IMG/VR virus record: IMGVR_UViG_3300007351_000589
Span: 1 to 41,653 of that record
Source of the DNA: a virus
Strand: one strand, 5' to 3'
DNA: 41,653 bases
The notes under the pieces were generated by a model, which made no database searches, had not been told where the DNA came from, and saw only the letters and a list, made by a program, of their open reading frames with translations. This document shows, piece after piece, positions 1-7,647 of the stretch. The translations under genes and the position numbers were made by a program. The stretch's first letter is position 1. Each line of letters opens with the position of its first letter.

Positions 1-1206
1 GGCTGGAACGTGGACGGCTTCATCGCCGACGAGCAGTTCCCGATGGCGCTCTATCGCGAAGGGATGCAGCGCACCCGTGGCCGCGGCTTTTTCTGGAGCG
101 TGCAGACTCCGCTCTTTGACGAACAGGCCCAGCTCTACATTGACGAGATGGAAGCCCAGAAGCCTCACCAGCACGTGATGATGAGCTTCCACAAGGAAAG
201 CGCCTGCAAGGAGCACGGCATCCGGGGCTTCCGCACGCACGCGGCGGTGATGGAAGATATCCGCAAGTGCGACCCGGATGAATTCGCTGCCCGCGTAGAA
301 GGCAAACCGATGCACCGGTCAGGCAAGCTCTTCAAGCAGTTCCGCTACACCGTGAACGTGCTGCCGGACAGCGAAGTAATCGAGCTGGTGCGCAAGTGGG
401 GAGCCACCTTCTACGCCGGCTGTGACCCGCACGAATCCCGACCCGACATGATCGCGTGGTGCGCGGTGCTGGGCGACCCGCAGCAACGGATTATCTGGGT
501 GGACGAATGGCCGGAGTGGGATCCGGGGCTTGATGCCGAGCCAGTGCTGGTGGAAAACCGCTACCTGGAATTCTACCTGAAGCCGCGCATGATCCCCTTC
601 CACAAGATTTCGGGGATCGCCATTGACCCCTACCAGTTCTGCGAAGTGGTCAAGGCCAAGGAAGTGGAGATCATCGCCCGGTTTGCCGGGAAGGTGACAG
701 ACGGAGTGGGCCAGTTCAAGGCCGTGGGCGTGAAGGTGCACCGGCGCTTCATTGACCCGCGTGCCGGATCACGAAAGCCCAAAGGATCGCGGGATACCGT
801 AAAGGATATGTTCGCCCGGGCGGGGATCTATTTCGAGAAGGGCAAGGCCGAAGTGGACCTGAAAGAGGCGCACGATGAGATGCGCCTGATGCTGGCCGGG
901 AAGATGGACGAGGATGGTGGGTACATCGAAGCGCCGCGCATGTACTACAGCACCCGGTGCGTGAACCTGATCCACCACACGGCGAACCTGGCGTTCAAGG
1001 CGGAGGTAAAGAAGGGCGGCTGGACGGGGCAGGCGGGGGACAAGCTTTCTGAGACATACAAAGACGGCGTGGACTTGCAGCGGTACGTGATCCGACGCAA
1101 GCCAACCTACGTGCCTACGAAAGAAGTTCGGGAAGAGCGAGAGGAATTAAAGCGGCAGCAATTGCGCGGGCCGAAGCGTAGAGATGGAATTTTGAGCGGG
1201 CTGTAA
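1..1206 (+). CDS. terL: Terminase large subunit, 3' part (5' end outside window)
   Basis: The reading frame is open to the first base, so this is a C-terminal portion of about 401 residues. Near its start it has hydrophobic residues followed by Asp-Glu (GFIADEQ), which fits the end of the Walker B strand of the packaging ATPase. A later segment, FYAGCDPH, puts an Asp (codon 424-426) on a beta strand as expected for the RNase H-like nuclease domain, followed by a second strand IIWVDEW. The terminase packages DNA into the prohead through the portal and cuts the concatemer. Portal, scaffold and capsid genes follow on the same strand, separated only by reversed cargo genes. The assignment rests on motif pattern and position. 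The P-loop and true start are not visible. Confidence 0.82.
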   Translation, partial: GWNVDGFIADEQFPMALYREGMQRTRGRGFFWSVQTPLFDEQAQLYIDEMEAQKPHQHVMMSFHKESACKEHGIRGFRTHAAVMEDIRKCDPDEFAARVEGKPMHRSGKLFKQFRYTVNVLPDSEVIELVRKWGATFYAGCDPHESRPDMIAWCAVLGDPQQRIIWVDEWPEWDPGLDAEPVLVENRYLEFYLKPRMIPFHKISGIAIDPYQFCEVVKAKEVEIIARFAGKVTDGVGQFKAVGVKVHRRFIDPRAGSRKPKGSRDTVKDMFARAGIYFEKGKAEVDLKEAHDEMRLMLAGKMDEDGGYIEAPRMYYSTRCVNLIHHTANLAFKAEVKKGGWTGQAGDKLSETYKDGVDLQRYVIRRKPTYVPTKEVREEREELKRQQLRGPKRRDGILSGL

Positions 1207-1208
1207 GT

Positions 1209-1847
1209 TCAATTAAATGGCAGAATACACCCATAGATCTCAACAGATTCTGGGTCCGAGCTACCAGACATTTGCATTACCAAGCATAATTTACCCCCGT
1301 TGAAACATCCAACAACGAAGAAATGAAGATTAGTAGTATAGTCTGAAAATTTTCCTATACGGTCTTTTGCCGTTTTAACTGCATCCGTCATTTGTCTACT
1401 TATTCTATTCATATCATTATCTGAATAATTGTTGTCGTACTTGAAAACACTAAAAAGACAGGAGCATTCAAAATTATTTAGTGGATCTAATAATTTAAGC
1501 AAATTATAACACACCCTTTCAGTGGGCCATCCACTTCCTGAAAAACAAAATTCGATAGCTGCCTTTGGTTGCAAATCGTCAGTACCTACTGCGATATCGA
1601 TAAACCCCGGTGACCCATTATCAGCAAGATAATATTTATTATCATTTTTGCGATATTTACTTGATGTTGGCAGCTCTGGTAGAAGTATTGGTCCTAACAA
1701 TCCTTCGCGAGTTAGGTCGAGACAACATATTCCTCCAGCTATCAACTTCTGTACGAAATCATGATGTAGGTACCTTTCATTGCGGACTGCGCTGATATTA
1801 ATTTCATCAGCCATTTGGTAAAGAATTTGAATGATTTTGTTTTCCAT
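1209..1847 (-). CDS. Unknown cargo protein between terminase and portal
   Basis: This reversed, visibly AT-rich gene sits between GC-rich terminase and portal genes; its stop is 3 bases from the terminase stop. I chose the ATG at 1847 (MENKII, about 212 residues) because GGGAAAGAGG precedes it, although the spacer is short. The frame extends to a TTG at 1871. I do not recognise the family. A central stretch reads GFIDIAV, then about ten residues, then AAIEFCF, which resembles the Asp...Glu strand pattern of PD-(D/E)XK nuclease folds but lacks the usual Lys after Glu. Any nuclease link is therefore speculative. Orientation, composition and location fit a moron: an independently expressed lysogenic-conversion gene dispensable for virion building. 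No convincing promoter or terminator of its own was seen. Confidence 0.6.
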   Translation of the reverse strand: MENKIIQILYQMADEINISAVRNERYLHHDFVQKLIAGGICCLDLTREGLLGPILLPELPTSSKYRKNDNKYYLADNGSPGFIDIAVGTDDLQPKAAIEFCFSGSGWPTERVCYNLLKLLDPLNNFECSCLFSVFKYDNNYSDNDMNRISRQMTDAVKTAKDRIGKFSDYTTNLHFFVVGCFNGGKLCLVMQMSGSSDPESVEIYGCILPFN

Positions 1848-1890
1848 CGCCTCTTTCCCAAGTTTTACCAAGCTATGTCAGATAATCTAC

Positions 1891-1914
1891 GCTGGAAAAG
1901 GCGCTTTTCCCAGC
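1891..1914. other. Imperfect hairpin upstream of portal gene
   Basis: GCTGGAAAAG pairs with CTTTTCCCAGC across a three-base loop, with one bulged C. It lies between the reversed cargo gene and the portal start. No T-tract follows on either strand, so it is not a standard intrinsic terminator. Its role is unknown. Confidence 0.4.
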
Positions 1915-1934
1915 AATAAAATCAGTAAGAGAGC

Positions 1935-3803
1935 ATGGCAAAACCGATCAAATGGGCAGATGTCTTCATCCTGGACCAAGGCAGCCCCAAGAGGGCGGCC
2001 TGGATCAAGGAAGCTCGCAAGGCCCGCGCCTTCATGGACCTGAACTTCGAGCCGCTGCGGGAGTACGGCCTGGAAGAAGACGAAGAGACCCTGCCCATCG
2101 TCAAGCGGTCATCCATCCCTCGCGTGGTGCGGTCGCTGTACGGCCGGTTGTACGCCAACCCCATGAAGCCGTCCGTAGGCGCGTACGAGGGGCGCAAGGC
2201 GGAAGAGGCCGTGACCATGATCTCGGATGCGGTGTTCCGCTACGAGATGGCGCAGAAGCGCGGCCCCAAGCGGCGCAAGCTGATCGCCGAGATCAAGCGG
2301 GCTACGATGGATGCGCTGGTGACCGGCTTCGGTGTGACCGATCACCGCGTGGATGAGACCTTGCGCCGACCCACCTTTCCCAAGGGCATTCCCTATCACG
2401 AGCGGCTGGACCCCTTCGACGTGATCTTTGACAGGCGAGCAGGGCGCAACGAAGACAAGCGCCACCTGCACATCGTGCGCTGCTATACCAAAGACGAATT
2501 CGAAGAAATCTTCAAGACCCAGGCGTCCAATGCTGTCTTTACTCAGGTGGTGAACGAGAGCATTGACCCGGAGATGGTGGACCCGAACCTGGTGTGGGTG
2601 GTCGAGACCCAGTACCGTAAGACCGAACTGGACGTGATGTACATTCTGCCCAGGGAAGCACAGGCCGAGATCGGGCTGCCGCTGCCGCCGATGGATGAAA
2701 ACCCCAAAGCCGGGTTGGTCAGCAAGACGACGCTGGTGAGCCACCTCGAAGCGTTGAAGACCTATGCGCCGCAGCAGTACGGCTACCTGGACCTGCGGAA
2801 GTTCACGAAGGGGATGGAGAAGTACGAGACGCTGCGCTGGGGGACTTACTCTTTCATGCATGCGGGGGTGGAAAAACCGCTGACGGAAGAAGAGTACGTG
2901 GGGGATGACTTCACCGTCGAAGTGCTGGGGTTCTTCCCGATTTCCAACAGCTCCTATTTCAACGGTGTGCCCTTCTTCCTGGCCGATGCGCAGAACCTGG
3001 AGATCATCGGCGAGACGGTGCAGGCGCGGTTCCTGATGCGGGCGGACAACCCCGGCATGTACACCAAGGTGCCGTTGGAAGAGCACGTCAAGGAGCGCAT
3101 CCGCAAGAACAAGATCGGCGACATCGTGGACCTGGAGTTGCAAGGGGAAGACGCGCCCATCAAGGACCTGATCATGTTCCGGGACCTGTCGCCCATCCTG
3201 CCGTACCTGGGGCAGTTCTTACAGTCGGTTCATTACAGTATTGACGAGGAGTTCGGCACGACCAAGGAGCAGTCCGGGCAGGTGCCTTTTGCGGGGGCTT
3301 CGGGGCGGCTGATTGACCGGCTGCTGGTGGCGGGGACGTTCATGTTCACACTGTTCGTGGACGTGATGAACGAGTACCTGCCGGGGGTCTTCGACCGGGT
3401 ATTGAGGTTGGGGGCTTATGCGCTGCCAACGCGGGCGCTGCTGACCATCGCCGGGGAGAATGACGAGCAGCGCCGGAAGATGATCCTGGATGGGTCGTAC
3501 GTGCAGCGCTTGGATGTGCTGAACGCCGATGTGCAACTCGATATGACCAGCGACCAGGACCGCGCGCTGCAGAAAGAATTCGTGGTGACGCTGGCCAAGG
3601 CGGGCTTGTGCGCGCCCATCACGGCGGCACGGTTGCTGAACTTCGAGGAACCGGAGCGGTTTGCGCGGGAGGTGGAGCAGTATCAGCGTCAGCAGAGTGA
3701 GGCGCTGGGCCTGGGCAAGACCATCATCGAGAACCCGGCGCTGAAGGCTTCGGTGATGCTGCTGATGAAGAGGTATCAGGAGATGACGGCGGCGGCAGCG
3801 TAA
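1935..3803 (+). CDS. Portal protein (head-tail connector), podovirus type
   Basis: The 622-residue product lies after the terminase and before scaffold and capsid genes, the usual portal position, and its length fits podoviral portals. Sequence features agree: an Arg/Lys-rich helical N-terminal part, a central mixed beta region (about residues 150-350), and a long helical region near residues 410-480 containing EQSGQVPFAGASG, followed by helices that could form the crown. The dodecameric portal would sit at the capsid vertex, bind terminase during packaging, and later bind the adaptor encoded at 10018-10704. The start follows AAGAGAG just upstream. No single catalytic motif exists for portals, so the call depends on context and overall pattern. 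Its GC-rich composition matches the rest of the structural module. Confidence 0.78.
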   Translation: MAKPIKWADVFILDQGSPKRAAWIKEARKARAFMDLNFEPLREYGLEEDEETLPIVKRSSIPRVVRSLYGRLYANPMKPSVGAYEGRKAEEAVTMISDAVFRYEMAQKRGPKRRKLIAEIKRATMDALVTGFGVTDHRVDETLRRPTFPKGIPYHERLDPFDVIFDRRAGRNEDKRHLHIVRCYTKDEFEEIFKTQASNAVFTQVVNESIDPEMVDPNLVWVVETQYRKTELDVMYILPREAQAEIGLPLPPMDENPKAGLVSKTTLVSHLEALKTYAPQQYGYLDLRKFTKGMEKYETLRWGTYSFMHAGVEKPLTEEEYVGDDFTVEVLGFFPISNSSYFNGVPFFLADAQNLEIIGETVQARFLMRADNPGMYTKVPLEEHVKERIRKNKIGDIVDLELQGEDAPIKDLIMFRDLSPILPYLGQFLQSVHYSIDEEFGTTKEQSGQVPFAGASGRLIDRLLVAGTFMFTLFVDVMNEYLPGVFDRVLRLGAYALPTRALLTIAGENDEQRRKMILDGSYVQRLDVLNADVQLDMTSDQDRALQKEFVVTLAKAGLCAPITAARLLNFEEPERFAREVEQYQRQQSEALGLGKTIIENPALKASVMLLMKRYQEMTAAAA

Positions 3804-3842
3804 AGTGTGTTCCATACTTGGTTTTATACAAGCTTTGGGTGT

Positions 3843-4244
3843 CTACTTCCAAAGCAACCATTCTGCGAAAACAACTGCGAGAAAGCAGATTATCCATAAA
3901 ATTACAGGACCAGTGGCACCTTTGAACACGGCCCATTTTGATTCAATAACGATAGGCCCGTGAATCCCGCGGAATAATTGAACCACACAGAAAGCACAAA
4001 TCACTGCGATGGGAACACCAAACGAGATTAGAAACTGATTAGTAATTATAGTAAACCATGTACCTTGCTTAGTACCAATCCATATTACTGAAGAGTATAG
4101 ATAAACAAGCAGTAGTATTACGAAAGCAACTGCAAGGAGGCTAATGCAGAGTGCAAATGAACGTATTAGTTTCACCCAACGAGACATTTCACGCTCGTCA
4201 AGGGATGTCATCGCGACATTCTCAGATACAGGCTCAGCTGACAA
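3843..4244 (-). CDS. Small three-TM membrane protein, last gene of cargo operon
   Basis: The 133-residue product has a charged N-terminus (about 28 residues) followed by three hydrophobic segments near residues 29-52, 70-92 and 112-132, so it should be an inner-membrane protein. The start is TTG at 4244, chosen because AGAGGTG lies four bases upstream and no in-frame ATG precedes it. It lies 50 bases after the flavoprotein gene on the same strand and probably shares its transcript. The segment KGATGPVILW between TM2 and TM3 looks like a conserved motif I have a vague memory of from unannotated small membrane proteins, but I cannot name a family. In a prophage such a protein could act in superinfection exclusion or partner the flavoprotein; neither is shown by the sequence. 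Confidence 0.62.
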   Translation of the reverse strand: MSAEPVSENVAMTSLDEREMSRWVKLIRSFALCISLLAVAFVILLLVYLYSSVIWIGTKQGTWFTIITNQFLISFGVPIAVICAFCVVQLFRGIHGPIVIESKWAVFKGATGPVILWIICFLAVVFAEWLLWK

Positions 4245-4294
4245 GTATCACCTCTATGGTTATAATGTATTTACGCCCATTTCATAATTAACCT

Positions 4295-5338
4295 TTATTT
4301 GAGCAACCGATTTACAATCGGGTATATTATTCTTTTCCAGGGCACAGGAGCATAAAGCTGATTCGCTCTCTGTACTGAATCATCAGAGTTGGCCATACTT
4401 GAGATAACAAATTTAAATCCCCTTGCTTTAATAACATCATAAATAAATCTATTAACAATCGAGGTTCTGCAGTACGGGACAATCTCTTTTTTCACTAAAT
4501 CCCAATAATTTTTGTTTTCAATGATAGATTTTGCTGCCAAATAGCCTGAGTGGAAAGCCATTCGTAACCCAAAACCCCACATCGCATCCTGGAAACCGGC
4601 GGATTCACCTGTTCTTGGAATGCCAGAGTGCAAATCCTTGAATCGTGCTCCACAACCTCCAAATTTTATCGAATTTTTTATATCGAAATTGATTATTTTG
4701 CTGAATCTTTCAATTGCTATAGGTACAAATTTGTTTATTTCATGATTAGTATGTTTGGAAACAACGGCTATCGTTCCATGTCCATTCAATCCAAGCAAAT
4801 ATGCATATCCACCAGGTGCGACTTTGTCATCGAAAATTCCTAACGCAATTTTTTCAAGATTTGTATCAAAATTTATGCCAGTAGCAATTAAAAAAGGTTT
4901 CTCATATCCTGTTGCAATGATATTAGGATTTATTTCGCCTATGTCCGAATTAAAGTGAAACTGCACGCCCAAGTTTATTGCTTTATTATACAAATATGAA
5001 TCAATTGTATTTTCCATAGAACCTCGCCTAATCAAATAAAATCCTACTTTATCAGAATGCATATTGTATTTATTTAGCTTGTAATCATAATGAACACATT
5101 CTTTGAAAGGCTCATGATAGAAGGCGGTATCGATATTTATTTGCTTTAAAAAGACCAATGCGTCCTGCGGAGAGGTCCAGTTTTCTAAGCCTTGGAAATC
5201 TCCTCGCGCCTGAGATCCGATAGTAGAGCGCCTATCGAAGACTTCCACCTTAAAATTATTTAAGGCCAAGTTTATTGCTGCGGTCATTCCTGAGATGCCC
5301 GCCCCAGCTATTGAAATGGATCTATTTTTACCCGGCAT
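4295..5338 (-). CDS. FAD-dependent oxidoreductase, geranylgeranyl-reductase-like
   Basis: The 347-residue product starts with a Rossmann dinucleotide-binding fold: GAGISG at residues 12-17 and an acidic Asp35 at the end of the second strand, fitting FAD binding. A second flavin motif, GESAGF...GFGLRMAFHSGYLAA at about 244-269, has the form found in geranylgeranyl reductases and related halogenase/hydroxylase-type flavoproteins. Such reductases hydrogenate isoprenoid double bonds in lipids or quinones; the substrate here is unknown. The ATG at 5338 was preferred over 5359 because GAGGTGA precedes it and overlaps the stop of the upstream membrane-protein gene, implying translational coupling. 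It is AT-rich and reversed within the late module, hence imported cargo. Flavin binding is well supported; the reductase subclass is tentative. Confidence 0.75.
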   Translation of the reverse strand: MPGKNRSISIAGAGISGMTAAINLALNNFKVEVFDRRSTIGSQARGDFQGLENWTSPQDALVFLKQINIDTAFYHEPFKECVHYDYKLNKYNMHSDKVGFYLIRRGSMENTIDSYLYNKAINLGVQFHFNSDIGEINPNIIATGYEKPFLIATGINFDTNLEKIALGIFDDKVAPGGYAYLLGLNGHGTIAVVSKHTNHEINKFVPIAIERFSKIINFDIKNSIKFGGCGARFKDLHSGIPRTGESAGFQDAMWGFGLRMAFHSGYLAAKSIIENKNYWDLVKKEIVPYCRTSIVNRFIYDVIKARGFKFVISSMANSDDSVQRANQLYAPVPWKRIIYPIVNRLLK

Positions 5339-5345
5339 TTTCACC

Positions 5346-6422
5346 TCATTTTGCCACATTTAGAAGACTCTTAAAGAATTCAGTTATTTGTATCCATGAT
5401 TGAGCCAATATCGTCGGCAGTAAACTACTTAGTAGAGCCAATAAAATACTGATCGAAGGAAACCTGAAGGACCATTCAGAAATTGATAAAATCTCATTTC
5501 GCATATCGAGAAACTCTTTGACCTTTATCTGGATTCCATCTACATTTGGGTCATGAAGACTAATGCCGTTTACTTTGTCTTCGAGAGCGTCTGATATATT
5601 TTTGAGAATTACCTCTTTTTCTTGTACAAGAATTCTGTGAATCGGCATTTGTGTGATAAAGAAATAGTAAATAGCCAAGGCCGTGAAGACAAGAGCCATT
5701 ATATTTACACCTATATGGTTTCTAATTGGACTAACCTTAACACCCACAATGCATGTCAAGGAGGCTAAGATAATAATAATTGAAAATCCAATATACTCCA
5801 TTCCCACACGGCGAAGTCCCGCCATACGGTTTCTAAAAAGGCTTAATCGTAACTTTTTATTTTTTAAATTATTCGGAATAAGCATGGTACGGATGACGAC
5901 GTTAATTCCAGCGCCACCTATAAAAGCTGCTAATGCCCAGAGAAACATAAAGTAATATCTGCTAAAATTATTAGAGTACCAACCTGTAAATCCCTTCGAT
6001 TCAAAATAAACTAAAGCGAAGAGCGCGGGACATGTTATAGTACCCCAGATAATTAATTGCTTTGATGAGTAAATCTTCTTGAGCAGGGTTTCAAGCCATC
6101 GATCCGTTTCACTTGGTTTTTCGCTTATTTCACAAATCACTGCAAGTAACTCTTCAAATTTTTTAGCGCTCCATACAATCGCAATTGCAATGTGAGTAAG
6201 CCCAAATATGACCGCCATTGGCAAATAAATCCTATAGGAAACGTTGTCTGCTGGATTAGCTGTAAATAGAAATACCAAGAACAGCGTTCCCCCAAGAAAA
6301 ACCCATGACGCAAAATATGGAAGGAAGGGCTTTGTACCAGAAAATTTTGTGAAAAAATTTGAGAGATGGAACCTGCAAGAGTTCTCCTGATCCACCAAAC
6401 TCTCAATTCTTAGGCTCTCCAT
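5346..6422 (-). CDS. Polytopic membrane protein, first gene of cargo operon
   Basis: The 358-residue product has about seven hydrophobic segments (near residues 33-53, 65-84, 123-140, 156-178, 209-228, 236-257, 322-342). A soluble loop at about 260-320 is rich in charged residues and may be helical. I do not recognise the family. The start follows GGAGGAG at a good distance, and a consensus-like promoter lies about 40 bases upstream. The stop overlaps the ribosome-binding site of the flavoprotein gene, so both are likely made together and may form a membrane-associated complex. A role in altering the lysogen envelope or blocking superinfection would fit a moron but is inference only. Composition is AT-rich relative to the flanking portal and scaffold genes. 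Confidence 0.65.
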   Translation of the reverse strand: MESLRIESLVDQENSCRFHLSNFFTKFSGTKPFLPYFASWVFLGGTLFLVFLFTANPADNVSYRIYLPMAVIFGLTHIAIAIVWSAKKFEELLAVICEISEKPSETDRWLETLLKKIYSSKQLIIWGTITCPALFALVYFESKGFTGWYSNNFSRYYFMFLWALAAFIGGAGINVVIRTMLIPNNLKNKKLRLSLFRNRMAGLRRVGMEYIGFSIIIILASLTCIVGVKVSPIRNHIGVNIMALVFTALAIYYFFITQMPIHRILVQEKEVILKNISDALEDKVNGISLHDPNVDGIQIKVKEFLDMRNEILSISEWSFRFPSISILLALLSSLLPTILAQSWIQITEFFKSLLNVAK

Positions 6423-6462
6423 GAACTCCTCCGTGGGTTAAGAGCGATATGCACAACAAAGA

Positions 6463-6491
6463 AATATAGAAGAAATTCTCGTTCCAGTCAA
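6463..6491 (-). promoter_or_regulatory. Sigma70-type promoter of the reversed cargo operon
   Basis: Read on the minus strand, TTGACT (6486-6491) and TATATT (6463-6468) are separated by exactly 17 bases. Each hexamer matches the consensus at five of six positions. Initiation near 6456 would give a leader of about 34 bases before the ATG at 6422. The same two hexamers and spacing occur in the early promoter at 39816-39844. Confidence 0.72.
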
Positions 6492-6535
6492 GTAGTTTTA
6501 ACCCTTATTCTTAACAAAAAGTAATCAGCAAAATC

Positions 6536-6589
6536 GGGCACTTAGCCAGGACGGGTTCGCCCGATCCCGTTCTGGCGGTGCCCTTTTTT
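6536..6589 (+). terminator. Rho-independent terminator between cargo operon and scaffold gene
   Basis: An outer stem GGGCAC/GTGCCC encloses an inner stem CCAGGACGGG/CCCGTTCTGG (one G-U pair), followed by TTTTTT. It would stop plus-strand transcription. Its position, upstream of the scaffold and capsid genes and downstream of the portal, is unusual for a single late operon. It may stop readthrough entering from portal and antisense cargo DNA, or it may have been carried in with the cargo. Confidence 0.7.
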
Positions 6590-6617
6590 ACTCTAAAGAC
6601 AATAATAAACAAACACA

Positions 6618-6645
6618 TGGATTCCCGCTTTCGCGGGAATGACAG
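6618..6645. repeat. Short palindromic dispersed repeat, copy 1
   Basis: This 28-base element contains the palindrome ATTCCCGC...GCGGGAAT followed by GACAG, and is identical to the copy at 8953-8980. Elements with this core are common between genes in many environmental bacterial genomes (general knowledge). Its right end runs into the G-rich ribosome-binding site of the scaffold gene. Confidence 0.8.
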
Positions 6646-6654
6646 GGGGGAGAA

Positions 6655-7542
6655 ATGGAAAACCAACCAGGGAAGACGCCTGATCCCGGCCGGGGGGCCG
6701 GGGAGCAGGTCATCGAGATTGATGGGCAAAAGCTGACTCCGGCGCAGATCAAGGAAGCGCTGAAATCTCACGCCAGCGCCAGCACGACCAAGGCCGAGCA
6801 CGACCGGCGCGCCTCCGAGATCAAGGCTCAGGAAGCACGCCTGGCACGCATGCAGGCGCTGGAAGAGGCCGGGGTCAACGTGGACGCCATCCTTCAGTCT
6901 ACCGCCAAGAAGGAACCGCCCCGGCCCAAGCGCTACCTGCCCGACCCCAACGACTATGAGAAGCTGGGGCCGGAAGGGGAAGCCAAGTTCTTCAGCGACT
7001 ATAATGAGACGCTGGAGGGGCATATCCGCCGCCAGGACGAGACCATCGAAACGCTGAAGGCGGAGCTGGCCCAGGTCAAGGGCACCTCCACCACCATCGC
7101 CAACGTGGTCGCCAAGAAGGAGTTCATGACCAAGCACAAGCTGTCCGATGACCAGTTCCGGCAGGTGGCGGAGTACGGGGCCAAGAAGGGGATCGGCGTG
7201 ATCAACGTCGGCACCGAGCGCAACCCGGTGCTGGTGATTGACCCGGACGGGCTGGAAGACGCCTTCGTGCTGATGACCGGCAGGCAGGCGCGGGAGTCGG
7301 TGGGCCGGGGGGACACCGATGCTTACAGCCGCGCTTTGGCGGACCTGCTGGGAACGTCCGACATCCCGAATATCGCTCGCAGCAAGATCCCGCGCAGCCT
7401 GGGGTCGGGCGGCGGAGGCGAAGACGATGACCTGGTCGAGATGGCGATGGACCCGGTGCGGTCGTCCCGCATGACCAAAGAGCAGAAGCTGGCTTTTAAC
7501 AAAAGCGCGGCCATGCGGGGCCTGCCGCCCTTGCTGGTGTAA
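6655..7542 (+). CDS. Scaffolding-like capsid assembly protein
   Basis: The 295-residue hydrophilic product lies immediately before the major capsid gene, the usual site of a scaffold. It begins with a Pro/Gly-rich disordered tail, then has charged helical segments likely to form coiled coil (about residues 35-70 and 115-145), and ends in an acidic Gly-rich stretch and a basic tail (about 255-290). Scaffold proteins shape the procapsid and leave before or during packaging; their basic C-terminus usually contacts the capsid protein. No peptidase motif was seen, so a protease-scaffold fusion is unlikely. The start follows a G-rich site (GGGGGGAGA), partly supplied by the adjoining dispersed repeat. 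The call is by position and composition, not by a diagnostic motif. Confidence 0.68.
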   Translation: MENQPGKTPDPGRGAGEQVIEIDGQKLTPAQIKEALKSHASASTTKAEHDRRASEIKAQEARLARMQALEEAGVNVDAILQSTAKKEPPRPKRYLPDPNDYEKLGPEGEAKFFSDYNETLEGHIRRQDETIETLKAELAQVKGTSTTIANVVAKKEFMTKHKLSDDQFRQVAEYGAKKGIGVINVGTERNPVLVIDPDGLEDAFVLMTGRQARESVGRGDTDAYSRALADLLGTSDIPNIARSKIPRSLGSGGGGEDDDLVEMAMDPVRSSRMTKEQKLAFNKSAAMRGLPPLLV

Positions 7543-7552
7543 ACATAAAATC

Positions 7553-7629
7553 CACCGCAGAGACACAGAGAGCGCAGAGAACAGAAAAACAATTATAAAA
7601 TAATCTGCGTACTCTGCGACTCTGCGGTG
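7553..7629. repeat. Long inverted-repeat hairpin element between scaffold and capsid genes
   Basis: The left arm starting CACCGCAGAG (7553-7578) matches the complement of the right arm ending CTCTGCGGTG (7604-7629) at 22 of 26 positions, with an AT-rich loop of about 25 bases. Repeats with CGCAGAG units are known as dispersed intergenic elements in environmental bacteria. In the transcript it would form a long hairpin just upstream of the capsid ribosome-binding site. Confidence 0.78.
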
Positions 7630-7647
7630 AAAAAATTGGGGGGAAGA

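Noticed and set aside
2109-3143. Long minus-strand frame opposite the portal gene
   Set aside because: It is a shadow of the GC-rich portal gene: His- and Arg-rich, low complexity, no domain pattern. The same applies to the other long antisense frames within 6511-8847, 9440-14308 and 16749-19919.
7627-7647. GTG start for the capsid protein
   Set aside because: The codon is inside the inverted-repeat element; ATG 7648 has a strong ribosome-binding site.
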